Assembly: GCF_022352055.1 (NCBI RefSeq)
Contig: NZ_JAKRWM010000009.1
Coordinates: forward strand, 62,001-126,000
DNA length: 64,000 nt
Direction: 5' to 3'
Origin: Cohnella mopanensis
Lineage (GTDB): Bacteria > Bacillota > Bacilli > Paenibacillales > Paenibacillaceae
In this document: positions 55,061 through 62,986 of the stretch, piece after piece
Numbering within the stretch: the stretch's first letter is position 1
How the letters are laid out: each line of letters opens with the position of its first letter
Translations under genes and position numbers: made by a program
The notes under the pieces: generated by a model
The model's input: only the letters and a program-made list of their open reading frames with translations
Databases searched by the model: none
What the model was told of the DNA's origin: nothing

Positions 55061-56094
55061 TTTGCCGCACCTCCTTGCTGCGCACCCGCAGAAGCGGACG
55101 CGTTGCCAGACAAGGCAGAGCTAGAATTGCGCAGAAGCTCGTTAATCGGTAAGTATTTGACGGTATCGCTATTCGAGTCGGAGATGAAAATTTTCGCTTT
55201 CGGCAATATTTTCTCCAACGTCTCCACGATTAAGCGGCTTTCGGTTACGCCTTTGTTTTTGGCATATTCCGCATAGATCGCATTGAATTGCGCCACGTCC
55301 CCTTCCGCGTTCAGAATCCGGGATTTTTTGACCGCTTCCGCGTTTTCAAGCTGGGCTTGGGCTTCTCCGCGCGCTTTCGGTATTTTGTCGTTCTCGTATT
55401 TGACAGCGTTGTTGATCTTCGTATTTTTCTCTTCGCGCGCATTCGTGACTTCCCGGAAAGATTCCTCTACTTGGCCGCTTGGCGGCTCAATGTCTTGAAA
55501 CTTGATGTCGATAATCTGCATGCCAGTTTCATATTTACCTTGTATCTCCAGTAACCGCTCTCGAACTTTGTCTTGAATTTCAGTTTTTCCATCCGTTATC
55601 GCGTAGTCCAGCTTCTCGGATCCGATAACGGAACGAATGGACGAGCTGGCGGCATTCCGCAAAAATTGCTCCGGATTATCGATGTTATATAAGTACTTTT
55701 GGATATTGCTTATTTTCCACTGGACGACGGCGTCCGCCGATACGATATTTTCGTCGCCCGTAATCATCATCGCTTCCTCATCGACGGGCGTAGAGACATC
55801 CCCCACTTGGCGATAGCCGATATAGATGCGCTGAGTAAGCTCTGCGGGCACCACGATAACCTGCTGTATCGGATAAGGCCATTTGAAATGAAGGCCAGCC
55901 GTCGATTCCCCTGTGTACTTGCCGAAGGTTAGAATCGCGGCTCTTTCCTGCTCTTGTACGGTGTAAAAACTAGAATAGCCGATAAGGACCACCAATAGCG
56001 CAGCAATGCCGAATCCTATTTTCTTCAGCAATCCCGGCGGCAAATCCAGTGGATTTTTCGGTCTTTTCGGAATGTTAACGAGTTCCATTTCCAT
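55057..56094 (-). CDS. hflK: HflK, SPFH-domain modulator of FtsH
   Basis: Partner of HflC. The 345-residue protein has a short cytoplasmic tail containing NPLDLPPG, one membrane helix (about 30-48), the SPFH domain with VQEQERAAILTFGKYTGE and GLHFKWPYPIQQV, and a coiled-coil region (about 230-280) with DVAQFNAIYAEYAKNKGVT. It ends in an Ala/Ser/Gly-rich tail. ATG with AGGGAGG upstream. The sequence precedes hflC with coupled translation. Confidence 0.93.
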   Translation of the reverse strand: MEMELVNIPKRPKNPLDLPPGLLKKIGFGIAALLVVLIGYSSFYTVQEQERAAILTFGKYTGESTAGLHFKWPYPIQQVIVVPAELTQRIYIGYRQVGDVSTPVDEEAMMITGDENIVSADAVVQWKISNIQKYLYNIDNPEQFLRNAASSSIRSVIGSEKLDYAITDGKTEIQDKVRERLLEIQGKYETGMQIIDIKFQDIEPPSGQVEESFREVTNAREEKNTKINNAVKYENDKIPKARGEAQAQLENAEAVKKSRILNAEGDVAQFNAIYAEYAKNKGVTESRLIVETLEKILPKAKIFISDSNSDTVKYLPINELLRNSSSALSGNASASAGAQQGGAAK

Positions 56095-56268
56095 TATGCC
56101 TCCCTAATTTTCATTCGCCTTACATATAGGGTTACGTGGCGGAGTCTCCCTACGTTTCAACATTTACCCATTTTTTTCTCACGACATTCATGAACCGAGC
56201 AGACTATCGTGAAAATTTAACCTTGTTTTATAAGGAACGAAACCACTTTCAATACTTCGCATTGAATG

Positions 56269-56400
56269 AACGGACACCAGACACCTTATTTGCCAAATAG
56301 ACCTCTGTTGCCGGGTGCTTATGGACACAACAGAGCTTATTTCGCACAATTCCACGCGTTTCCGGACCATTACGAGCAAATAAGGTCATCTGTGTCCGTT
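56269..56400. repeat. 132-bp nested inverted-repeat element (MITE/REP-like)
   Basis: The outer arms (56269-56293 and 56376-56400) are 25 bases long: AACGGACAC and ACCTTATTTGC pair perfectly with GTGTCCGTT and GCAAATAAGGT, leaving a five-base internal loop. An inner hairpin at 56295-56342 pairs CTCTGTTG with CAACAGAG. There is no reading frame for a transposase. It could be a non-autonomous mobile element or a structured RNA. Confidence 0.7.
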
Positions 56401-56432
56401 AGAAAACAATTCCGGCCCTACAACTCACAAAT

Positions 56433-56461
56433 AAAAAAGCCTCCCAATGAATGAAGGAGGA
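56433..56461 (-). terminator. intrinsic terminator downstream of yraN
   Basis: CCTCC and GGGAGG arms around a loop of about 10 bases are followed by CTTTTTTA on the minus strand, about 90 bases after the yraN stop. Confidence 0.8.
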
Positions 56462-56546
56462 CTACAGTACTCGGTAGAATATAACAAAAGTAATATAATG
56501 GAAAATATAACCTAACTAAATCGACACGGCACTCGGTTGCACCCTC

Positions 56547-56942
56547 TCAAAAAGCGCCTTGGAGATGCTTGACCTCCAACACGCTTCCATCCTTGCCGAA
56601 GGTTACGGCTACCACATCAAATCGTATCGGTCGGAAGTCGGCTTGGCATTGCTTTAAGTAATGGATCGCTACTTCGCGCACTTGCCGGCATTTGCGAGGC
56701 GTAATCGCTTCGACAGCCGTACCGAATCGGCTTGGATCGGATCGCGAACGGACTTCGACGAAGACGAGAGTCTCGCCGTCAAGCGCAACCAAGTCAAGCT
56801 CGCCGGAGCGGCATCGCCAATTGCGCTCCTTCACGACGTAACCGGAGCGCTGCAGGTGCCGAGCGGCGACATCCTCTCCGGCTTTGCCGACCGCCGCTCT
56901 GCGATTTTTAGCCAAGGATGAAGATGAAGGAGTTTCTTCCAT
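56547..56942 (-). CDS. yraN: YraN family (UPF0102) nuclease-fold protein
   Basis: A 131-residue protein of the YraN/UPF0102 family, which has a restriction-endonuclease-like fold; its cellular role is not settled. Visible motifs are GKAGEDVAARHLQRSGY near 19-35, WRCRSGELDLVALDGE near 43-58 and LVFVEVRSRSDPSRFG near 60-75, with the Glu/Asp/Glu set expected for metal binding. The ATG has AAGGAG upstream. It is the last gene of the rnhB-ylqG-ylqH-yraN run. Confidence 0.92.
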   Translation of the reverse strand: MEETPSSSSLAKNRRAAVGKAGEDVAARHLQRSGYVVKERNWRCRSGELDLVALDGETLVFVEVRSRSDPSRFGTAVEAITPRKCRQVREVAIHYLKQCQADFRPIRFDVVAVTFGKDGSVLEVKHLQGAF

Positions 56943-56955
56943 GAACGACGTCTCC

Positions 56956-57282
56956 TTAAGGCAGGTTAGGCTTGTTGCCTTTGTTCTTCGCCTTCAGACC
57001 GGCGCGACGATCCGACCGGTATACGAAGCTAAGTACTTCCGCGACAAGCGTATAAAGCTCGGGAGGAATTTCCTGGTTCAAGTCAAGCTTAGATAGAACC
57101 TCGACGAGAGAGGAATCCTCTTGCAACGGAACTCCGTTCTCTAGCGCCCGGCGCATAATCTCGTCCGCGATAACACCTTGGCCTTTCGCGATGACGGTTG
57201 GCGCCGATCCATTCTCCGGTTCATATTTGAGCGCTACAGCTTTCTTAGGTACATTCTGTTTGCGGAAACCCTCTTGCTTCAT
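56956..57282 (-). CDS. FlhB C-terminal-domain homologue (YlqH/FlhX type)
   Basis: A 108-residue soluble protein that matches only the autocleaved C-terminal piece of FlhB/YscU. KKAVALKYEPENGSAPTVIAKGQG (residues 13-36, split) aligns with FAVALKYDASKMDAPTVIAKGQD of FlhB in this window, and PPELYTLVAEVLSFVYR near 73-89 aligns with its end. The membrane part and the NPTH autocleavage motif are missing. FlhX in Campylobacter-type bacteria can partly replace the FlhB C-domain; here the function is inferred. Its ATG overlaps the stop of the FliK-like gene by four bases. Confidence 0.88.
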   Translation of the reverse strand: MKQEGFRKQNVPKKAVALKYEPENGSAPTVIAKGQGVIADEIMRRALENGVPLQEDSSLVEVLSKLDLNQEIPPELYTLVAEVLSFVYRSDRRAGLKAKNKGNKPNLP

Positions 57283-59138
57283 GCTCTATAGTCGACTCCC
57301 TTATACGGTTTAGCGGAATAGGCGCTTGCAACAGCCGCTTTGTCGGAGCCGGCCGCAACAATTGCGGACGCGGCTGATCCGCCCTTCCATGCCGGAAGAG
57401 GAGAGGTCGATAACGATAGTAGCTGAAACCCGGCTGACGACATTCCTGAAGCCAATTCGTCGCGGGCTAGGTCAAGCAAATTCGTCATTCCCGGAAAATC
57501 GCTTAGCAACTTCAAGGAGACGATTCGATCTACGACTTGGACGTCTACGACTGTATCCCCTATGTTCCGCATCTTTAGGTCGAACAACAGATGGCAATTG
57601 TCGGTGTCCCATTCTCCGCGACGACTACGCCTCGTCTGGACGTGAACGGTAGCCGTCGTATCTCCGTCCGCGCCTTTCATTGGCACGAACAGCGTCATGT
57701 GGCTGAAGGGGGCTACATTGCTCCGGTCGGAGGTAAGCAGCAATTGTTGGCCGGTTACTTGATTGGCCAACGTCTGCGCCGCTTCCCGCAGAGCGGGAGG
57801 CACGTCATCGTGCGCCGCAAGGGCGAGCAACGCGCTCTTGAGCGTCTCCGCGGCGGGCCGCGCCTCTTGCCCGGGGGCATCCCCGGCCGCAAGAGCAGCG
57901 GCTGCGCCCGTGGCAAGCCCGGCGTCACCGCCACCGGGCAACCGCTGCTCGGCGACGTGCAGGAGCTGCCGCTCATGCCCGACGCCGAGCCACTGCAGGA
58001 AGCGGCCGATCCACGCCGCTTCCGGTTTGGCGGCTGACGGCTGCGCACCGTCAGCCTGCGCGAAGGCGCGGCGGCCATCGGCGGCCGCGCCGACTTCGGC
58101 AGCGGCTGCGCGATTCGCCGCTGCCGCACCGCCTTCAGCCGCCGGACGCGGCGGCTCCGGCGGCAAGGCTACTGCGCGCGCAGCTTCCTGCGGCGCGCCC
58201 TTCGAGCCGGCGGCACCTGCTTGTGCCGCCGGGATTTGCGACTGCGCCTGCTGCGAAGCCGTTCCCGCCATCGCGTTCCCTGACCGAGCCGCATCTCCTC
58301 TGGCCATTGCCGAATCGGAAGCGACTTTACCGCTCTCGCTTGAGAGTTTACCGCTTCCCGTCTCTTTCGCCTGGTTTGCCGCTTGCGCCTTCTCGGCTTC
58401 CGTTCCGTTGGAAGCCGCCTTCGTCAACGTTTCTTCCCCAGCCAAATGCGCTTCTCCCTCAGCGATTAGAGCAGCACCTTGGGAAAGCAAGCTTTGCAGC
58501 CTTTGACCTAACGCTGCCGCATCCGCGGGAGGCGCTTTCGCCCCTCCTAGCCAACTTTCTACAGCCGTCCGCAAGCTTGCCAGCTCATCATGAATCGGTT
58601 GGCCGAACAACGCTTGCCTAAGCGAAGAAAGGGTCGTTTCCGTCGGCGCTAGACCGCGCCGGAACGCGACATCCGATGCGCTCGACCAAGTGGCCGCGTC
58701 GACTCCCGCGGGCTTCATTGCCGCAGCCGTATGGAAGAACGACGCGGTTTCTTTGCCGATCGGGTATCCATCGCGCTTGAGCCCGCGAAGAAGCTCCATT
58801 GCCCATTTCTGCTCCGGCAAGCCGAAAGTCTTCAGAATATCCTTCAGCCCTTCTTCCGGCATCCCTTCCGAAGCATCGGTCAACGGCTTTAGCGTCACTA
58901 GACCGCCAGCTCCGCCCGGCTGCACTTGCAATAGCGTGCTTTTGCCTACGGCCATTTCCGCATCGAGCTTTGCTCTCACCTGAACTCCGTTGATGTTGAC
59001 CAATGCCTCTTGGTTTTCCATCAACTCTAGAAGCACGCCTCTTACGATCTGGCCGATTTTCAACTCTAGCGCGCGACCGTCCGTTGGCTGTGCATCTCCC
59101 ATTATTGCTCGAAGCATCGGACCGATGTTCATGCTCAT
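57279..59138 (-). CDS. FliK-like protein of the YlqG position
   Basis: A 619-residue protein with a conserved-looking N-terminus (IGPMLRAIMGDAQPT...LELKIGQIVRGVLLELMENQEALVNI in segments) and a very Ala/Gly/Pro/Gln-rich middle (about 230-400). The C-terminus (CHLLFDLKMRNIGDTVVDVQVVD followed by LLDLARDELASGMSSAGFQLLSLS) resembles the Flg_hook domain of FliK. No signal peptide or membrane segment. The middle is encoded by DNA of strikingly high GC content. It is coupled to the FlhB-C-like gene, so a type III switch-like pair is inferred; no experimental function is known to me. Confidence 0.7.
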   Translation of the reverse strand: MSMNIGPMLRAIMGDAQPTDGRALELKIGQIVRGVLLELMENQEALVNINGVQVRAKLDAEMAVGKSTLLQVQPGGAGGLVTLKPLTDASEGMPEEGLKDILKTFGLPEQKWAMELLRGLKRDGYPIGKETASFFHTAAAMKPAGVDAATWSSASDVAFRRGLAPTETTLSSLRQALFGQPIHDELASLRTAVESWLGGAKAPPADAAALGQRLQSLLSQGAALIAEGEAHLAGEETLTKAASNGTEAEKAQAANQAKETGSGKLSSESGKVASDSAMARGDAARSGNAMAGTASQQAQSQIPAAQAGAAGSKGAPQEAARAVALPPEPPRPAAEGGAAAANRAAAAEVGAAADGRRAFAQADGAQPSAAKPEAAWIGRFLQWLGVGHERQLLHVAEQRLPGGGDAGLATGAAAALAAGDAPGQEARPAAETLKSALLALAAHDDVPPALREAAQTLANQVTGQQLLLTSDRSNVAPFSHMTLFVPMKGADGDTTATVHVQTRRSRRGEWDTDNCHLLFDLKMRNIGDTVVDVQVVDRIVSLKLLSDFPGMTNLLDLARDELASGMSSAGFQLLSLSTSPLPAWKGGSAASAIVAAGSDKAAVASAYSAKPYKGVDYRA

Positions 59139-59220
59139 GCCGCGTTCCTCCTTTCAATCTATCTTCTATATCCTTGAAATCGGAAGCCGATCCTCTTTAA
59201 TTAGGAAGTTCCTATCCTAT

Positions 59221-59248
59221 GTATCGGTATTTATATCCATCCCGTTGA
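59221..59248 (-). promoter_or_regulatory. weak sigma-D-like promoter upstream of the FliK-like gene
   Basis: On the minus strand TCAA (59245-59248) and ACCGATAC (59221-59228) are 16 bases apart, similar to the flagellar sigma consensus TAAA-N15-GCCGATAT but with three differences. Speculative. Confidence 0.2.
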
Positions 59249-59271
59249 ATGAAATTGTTCACATTATTCGA

Positions 59272-59898
59272 TCAGAACAGTTCCTGCTGTTCTACGAATA
59301 AGTTTTTGAGAAAGCTTCTCCGATGCATCGGCGTCGGCCCCAGCTCTAGCAAAGCTTCCCGATGAACCTTCGTCGCGTATCCTTTATGTACGGCAATCCC
59401 ATAACCGGGATACAAGGAATCCCAAACCTCCGTGCATAGACGGTCCCGCGTCACCTTGGCGATGATCGAAGCCGCCGCGATGGATTGGCTTAAGCTGTCT
59501 CCCTTAATGATTGCGGCCTGCGCCAGCTTGAGATCGACGGTTTCCGCGTCGACTAATAAATACTCGGGCGTTACGCTTAGTCCTTGCACGGCCTGCTTCA
59601 TTGCCAATCTTGACGCTTGCCGGATGTTAATCGAATCGATAACGGAACTTTCGACTCGCGCTACCGACCAAGAAACGGCTTCCTCGATAATGAGCTCATA
59701 TAACCTGTCCCGCTTTTTCTCGCTAATCTGTTTCGAGTCGTTCACTTCTTCGAGCACGAGCCCCACCGGCAAAACGACGGCCGCCGCCACCACATCCCCG
59801 AACAAGCAGCCTCGTCCGACTTCGTCTACCCCGGCTATGGCCGTCAACCCCTGCGCCCATAGCTCGCTTTCATATGCCAATCGATTGATTTCACTCAT
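59272..59898 (-). CDS. rnhB: ribonuclease HII
   Basis: Removes ribonucleotides from DNA and RNA-DNA hybrids. The 208 residues contain the active-site opening GVDEVGRG (Asp25, Glu26), NDSKQISEKKRDRLYE, and the later Asp in LLVDAETVDLKLAQAAIIKGD, followed by SIAAASIIAKVTRD. Residues after GRG are CLFGDV, whereas most family members have PLAGPV or PWAGPV. The four acidic catalytic residues appear intact. ATG with GGGGGC upstream. Confidence 0.94.
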   Translation of the reverse strand: MSEINRLAYESELWAQGLTAIAGVDEVGRGCLFGDVVAAAVVLPVGLVLEEVNDSKQISEKKRDRLYELIIEEAVSWSVARVESSVIDSINIRQASRLAMKQAVQGLSVTPEYLLVDAETVDLKLAQAAIIKGDSLSQSIAAASIIAKVTRDRLCTEVWDSLYPGYGIAVHKGYATKVHREALLELGPTPMHRRSFLKNLFVEQQELF

Positions 59899-60030
59899 AC
59901 TCGTATTGCCCCCTAAATCCTTACCTTCCTCTTATTTTCCGATATCCTAGCTAGAAAGCCAAGCATTAATTAACGCCTTCCATGAAAGTCATAACGACAA
60001 GGTGATGTTAAATCTTTTTTCCAATCTCCA

Positions 60031-60067
60031 AAAAAATAAAAAGCCACTCCGCAATCGGATGTGGCTC
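60031..60067 (-). terminator. intrinsic terminator after the small membrane protein gene
   Basis: AGCCACATCCG and CGGAGTGGCT pair (one bulged base) around a short loop, and TTTTATTTTTTT follows on the minus strand. Confidence 0.88.
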
Positions 60068-60141
60068 CTTAGAAGCTTTGTACATTTTTAACCTATTTGA
60101 CCTCATTAATTTCGAAACATTAAGTACTAAAGTTGCCGCTT

Positions 60142-60525
60142 TTAATAAGCAGCATTCGGCCCGTTAGGGTTAATCGGATTGGATAACCGGTATGTCGTAT
60201 TGCTAGAGTATCCCCAAACCAACCATTGAATTAGGTAAACGGGAGAGAGGAAGACGAAGAACAAGACATGCGCTCCGTTCTTGCCGAATGCGTTAAGCAA
60301 TTTAACTTCCCAAATAATCGTAAAGATAAAGTTAACCAGCGGGATCACCATGAGCAGAATCATCCATCCGCTTTCTTTAATCATCTTTAGCTTTAAAATT
60401 TGGCTTAAGATCGGAATGAACGCAAACCAGGCAATCCCATCTAGATTAGCTTTCTTAGCGAGCGAATAGTAGGCTCCGCACACTAAGAAATAAAGAACAA
60501 TTGAAAACAGGACAACGAACAACAA
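60142..60525 (-). CDS. small membrane protein, DUF5684-like
   Basis: A 127-residue protein with about four hydrophobic segments and a polar C-terminal tail containing NPINPNGPNAAY. The pattern YYSLAKKANLDGIAWFAFIP...KESGWMILLMVIPLVNFIF resembles the DUF5684 family of small membrane proteins, of unknown function. The start is TTG at 60525, eight bases after GGGGAGG. It has its own terminator and is not part of the conserved rbgA-rnhB neighbourhood of Bacillus, so it is probably an insertion. Confidence 0.75.
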   Translation of the reverse strand: MLFVVLFSIVLYFLVCGAYYSLAKKANLDGIAWFAFIPILSQILKLKMIKESGWMILLMVIPLVNFIFTIIWEVKLLNAFGKNGAHVLFFVFLSPVYLIQWLVWGYSSNTTYRLSNPINPNGPNAAY

Positions 60526-60681
60526 TTGAATAGCCTCCCCTTAATATTGGAAACAGAGTCAAAAATGTACTTCCTATATTTCGATGTTATTCGTCATTAT
60601 CCTTCTTAATTCTACAACTTGAACAAGTTTATTTACCGTTATTTCCCTACAATCTATCTCCTCTACTTCTCCCGTCTCGCG

Positions 60682-61107
60682 CTAATCGTCTATAAACCGT
60701 TTCCGAACGTCTTCCGTCGGGATCAGACAGCTTTCGTTGTACCCGAACCAACGATAACGTCTCTTGGCTATGAATTCATATACCCGGTCTCGGATGGCCC
60801 TTGGGACAATTATGCCTGTATACAATAAAGCCCATGCCCCTCCAAGCTTTCGGAAAGTTCGCAATGCGGCTGTCGATTTTATATCGTACCGACCGTTATC
60901 GATCATGATGAACGTATCCAATCGGGTTCTGGATAACCCTCCGTCTTGCAGCAATCGTTGTCCCGTTTCCGATTGCAGCGATGCAAACCGGAATTTGGCA
61001 GACGGGTCCCTCCGGATGACAAACTTGGAAATGCCATGACACATATTGCACTGACCGTCGATTAAGAGAATAACGGGATCTTTCGATTGTTTCTTTTTAG
61101 CGCACAT
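60682..61107 (-). CDS. DCC family thiol-disulfide oxidoreductase-like protein (DUF393)
   Basis: A 141-residue protein with the family motif DGQCNMCH at residues 18-24 (Cys20, Cys23), a thioredoxin-like pattern at the N-terminus, and the typical GRYDIKSTAALRTFRKLGG region near 84-103. The DCC family is predicted to be redox-active; substrates are unknown. ATG behind AAGGAGG. Located between rbgA and the small membrane protein, probably as a separate unit. Confidence 0.9.
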   Translation of the reverse strand: MCAKKKQSKDPVILLIDGQCNMCHGISKFVIRRDPSAKFRFASLQSETGQRLLQDGGLSRTRLDTFIMIDNGRYDIKSTAALRTFRKLGGAWALLYTGIIVPRAIRDRVYEFIAKRRYRWFGYNESCLIPTEDVRKRFIDD

Positions 61108-61178
61108 CGCGTTACCTCCTTCGTTTAATGTCGGTGGGGAATTATACGTAATTTAACACACATAAGCGATACGCAAAA

Positions 61179-61218
61179 CAAAAAACTGCCCCTGGCGAAG
61201 AATTCGCCTAGAAGCAGC
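61179..61218 (-). terminator. intrinsic terminator of rbgA
   Basis: CTGCTTCTAGGCGAA pairs with TTCGCCAGGGGCAG (wobbles, one bulge) around a three-base loop and is followed by TTTTTTG on the minus strand. Confidence 0.88.
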
Positions 61219-61243
61219 ATTTCGTGCACGTTTCCTATTCGGT

Positions 61244-62116
61244 TCATTCCGCGAATTCCGGACTTTCCAACGTCATGCGGCCAAGTTTGCCCGATCGCAA
61301 GTCGCGCAGCAATAAAGTCGCTGCTTTCTCGTAATCGACATGACCTCCGCTCACGAGACACCCGCGGCGTTTACCGATGCTTTCCAGCACGTCGATCGCA
61401 GCCTGCATATCCGGTAACTCGGATGGAAGTCCTTCTAAGCCGTAACGTTCCGACAAGGCGGACCCGTAATTTTCGACGAGCACCTTCAGGACGAAGCAAG
61501 CGACTTCGTCGAGATGAAGCACATCCTCTTTGATCGCTCCGGTTGCCGCCAAGCGGAAACCGGCTATCGGATCATCGAATTTCGGCCATAGAATACCCGG
61601 GGTGTCGAGCAACTCCAATTCTCCGCCGAAACGAATCCATTGTTGGCCTTTCGTTACGCCCGGACGATCACCGGTAACAGCGATGTTCCGGCCGGCCAAT
61701 CGATTGATCAACGTAGATTTGCCTACGTTCGGTATTCCGACGATAAGCGCGCGAATCGGACGAGGCTTCATGCCTTTACTGATCTGTTTCTGGATCTTCT
61801 CCTGAAGCAATTCCTTAGCCTTGCTAGCCAGCTCTTTCACTCCCGCGCCTGCGTTCGCGTCGATCGCGTGTGTCGCAAGTCCTTGCGACCGGAAATAGCG
61901 GCTCCATTCGGCCGTTTGATCAGGGTCCGCCAAATCCGCTTTATTCAGCAGCACGAGACGGGGTTTCGATGCGGTTATTTCGTCCACCATCGGATTTCGG
62001 CTCGATTGCGGAATTCTGGCGTCGAGCAGTTCGAAGACGACGTCGATCAACTTAAGCTTATCTTCGATTTGCCGCTTCGCCCGGGTCATATGGCCCGGAA
62101 ACCATTGTATCGTCAT
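61244..62116 (-). CDS. rbgA: ribosome biogenesis GTPase RbgA (YlqF)
   Basis: Circularly permuted GTPase needed for late 50S subunit assembly. In the 290-residue protein the G4 motif NKAD (residues 58-61) comes before G1 GIPNVGKST (128-136) and G3 DTPG (171-174), the YlqF order. The N-terminus [14 protein letters not shown] and C-terminal RNA-binding ANTAR-like region fit. The start is the ATG at 62116, eight bases after GAGAGGTG; a frame start nine codons earlier lacks such a site. The gene follows lepB and ends in a terminator. Confidence 0.95.
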   Translation of the reverse strand: MTIQWFPGHMTRAKRQIEDKLKLIDVVFELLDARIPQSSRNPMVDEITASKPRLVLLNKADLADPDQTAEWSRYFRSQGLATHAIDANAGAGVKELASKAKELLQEKIQKQISKGMKPRPIRALIVGIPNVGKSTLINRLAGRNIAVTGDRPGVTKGQQWIRFGGELELLDTPGILWPKFDDPIAGFRLAATGAIKEDVLHLDEVACFVLKVLVENYGSALSERYGLEGLPSELPDMQAAIDVLESIGKRRGCLVSGGHVDYEKAATLLLRDLRSGKLGRMTLESPEFAE

Positions 62117-62170
62117 ATCGTTCACCTCTCTTACAGACAACAACGCGAGGGGAAGATCCCCTCGCTTATC

Positions 62171-62908
62171 TTAATGCTTGACCAAGCTGAAATCCTTGAT
62201 CGGCCAGAAGATCAGATCGGCTCGACCTACGATCTCTTTCATCGAAACGTAGCCGATCATCCGGCTATCCTCGCTGTTCGAGCGATTGTCGCCCATCACG
62301 AACACGTGACCCTCCGGCACTATGCCGTCCGGAAACTCGTTATTCGGGAAGTTGGCCCGTTCGTCGTCTTGTTTATTGTACAGCACGCCTTGCGCATGTG
62401 CTTTGTCGTACGCTTCCTTCAAGTAAGTCTCGTCCACTTGCTGTCCGTTTATGTACACTTTGTCGTCTTCGACTTTAACGGTATCGCCCGGCACCCCGAT
62501 AACCCGTTTAATGAAATCTCTTCCTTCGTTAGGAACGTGGAATACGATGACTTCTCCGTGCTTCGGTTCACGTATGTCGAAAATAATTTTGTTAACGATA
62601 ATACGCTCGCGGTCCCAGAAGTTCGGTTCCATCGATTGCCCGTCGACGATAAAAGGACTGACCAAGAACCAACGGATGACGAAAACAAGAATACCCGCTA
62701 TCGCCAACGCTTTAATCCATTCCGTCAACTCATTGCCCGCGCGGGATTTCTTAGCCTTGTCCGAACGGCTTGGGCTTGAATTGCCGTTATTCGAGCTATT
62801 GGCTTGATTTTGGTTTGAAAGTGAATCCCGAATCGCTTGCTCATCGGAAACAGAGGCTGCTTCTCGTTCGGCGGATTCGTTTGGTTGTGTGATTTGATCT
62901 TTTTCCAT
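62171..62908 (-). CDS. lepB: signal peptidase I
   Basis: Membrane protease that removes signal peptides from secreted proteins. The 245-residue protein has a disordered, polar N-terminal 60 residues, a membrane helix (about 64-83), the catalytic Ser92 in DGQSMEPN and Lys134 in RDFIKRVIG. The GDNRSNSEDSR motif follows near residue 213. The start at 62908 is preferred to the TTG two codons upstream because GAGG lies nine bases before it. The N-terminal tail is longer than in B. subtilis SipS (184 residues in total). Confidence 0.96.
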   Translation of the reverse strand: MEKDQITQPNESAEREAASVSDEQAIRDSLSNQNQANSSNNGNSSPSRSDKAKKSRAGNELTEWIKALAIAGILVFVIRWFLVSPFIVDGQSMEPNFWDRERIIVNKIIFDIREPKHGEVIVFHVPNEGRDFIKRVIGVPGDTVKVEDDKVYINGQQVDETYLKEAYDKAHAQGVLYNKQDDERANFPNNEFPDGIVPEGHVFVMGDNRSNSEDSRMIGYVSMKEIVGRADLIFWPIKDFSLVKH

Positions 62909-62943
62909 TCGCAATCGCCTCTGCTTTCTCTTATTAAAAATGC

Positions 62944-62978
62944 AAAAAGGAGGACTTGAACTTTGCCAAGCCCTCCTC
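62944..62978 (-). terminator. intrinsic terminator of rplS
   Basis: AGGAGGGCTTG pairs with CAAGTCCTCCT around a nine-base loop and is followed by TTTTTGCATTTTT on the minus strand. Confidence 0.88.
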
Positions 62979-62986
62979 TGACGCTC

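Larger units (their letters stand above)
56095..56546. other. gene-free stretch between yraN and hflK
   Basis: These 452 bases hold no credible gene: the open frames across it are short and lack ribosome binding sites and similarity. It contains the 132-bp inverted-repeat element, the yraN terminator and an A/T-rich stretch that probably includes the hflK promoter, though no clear pair of boxes was picked. Confidence 0.7.

Noticed and set aside
56188..56454. Short frames in the yraN-hflK gap
   Set aside because: They are formed by the inverted-repeat element and flanks, without similarity or ribosome binding sites.
57763..58506. 247-residue plus-strand Ala/Ser-rich frame
   Set aside because: It is the mirror of the GC-rich low-complexity part of the FliK-like gene; high GC suppresses stop codons in all frames.
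61640..62779. 379-residue plus-strand frame across rbgA and lepB
   Set aside because: It is antisense to two well-supported genes with full motifs; long only because of codon bias on the coding strand.
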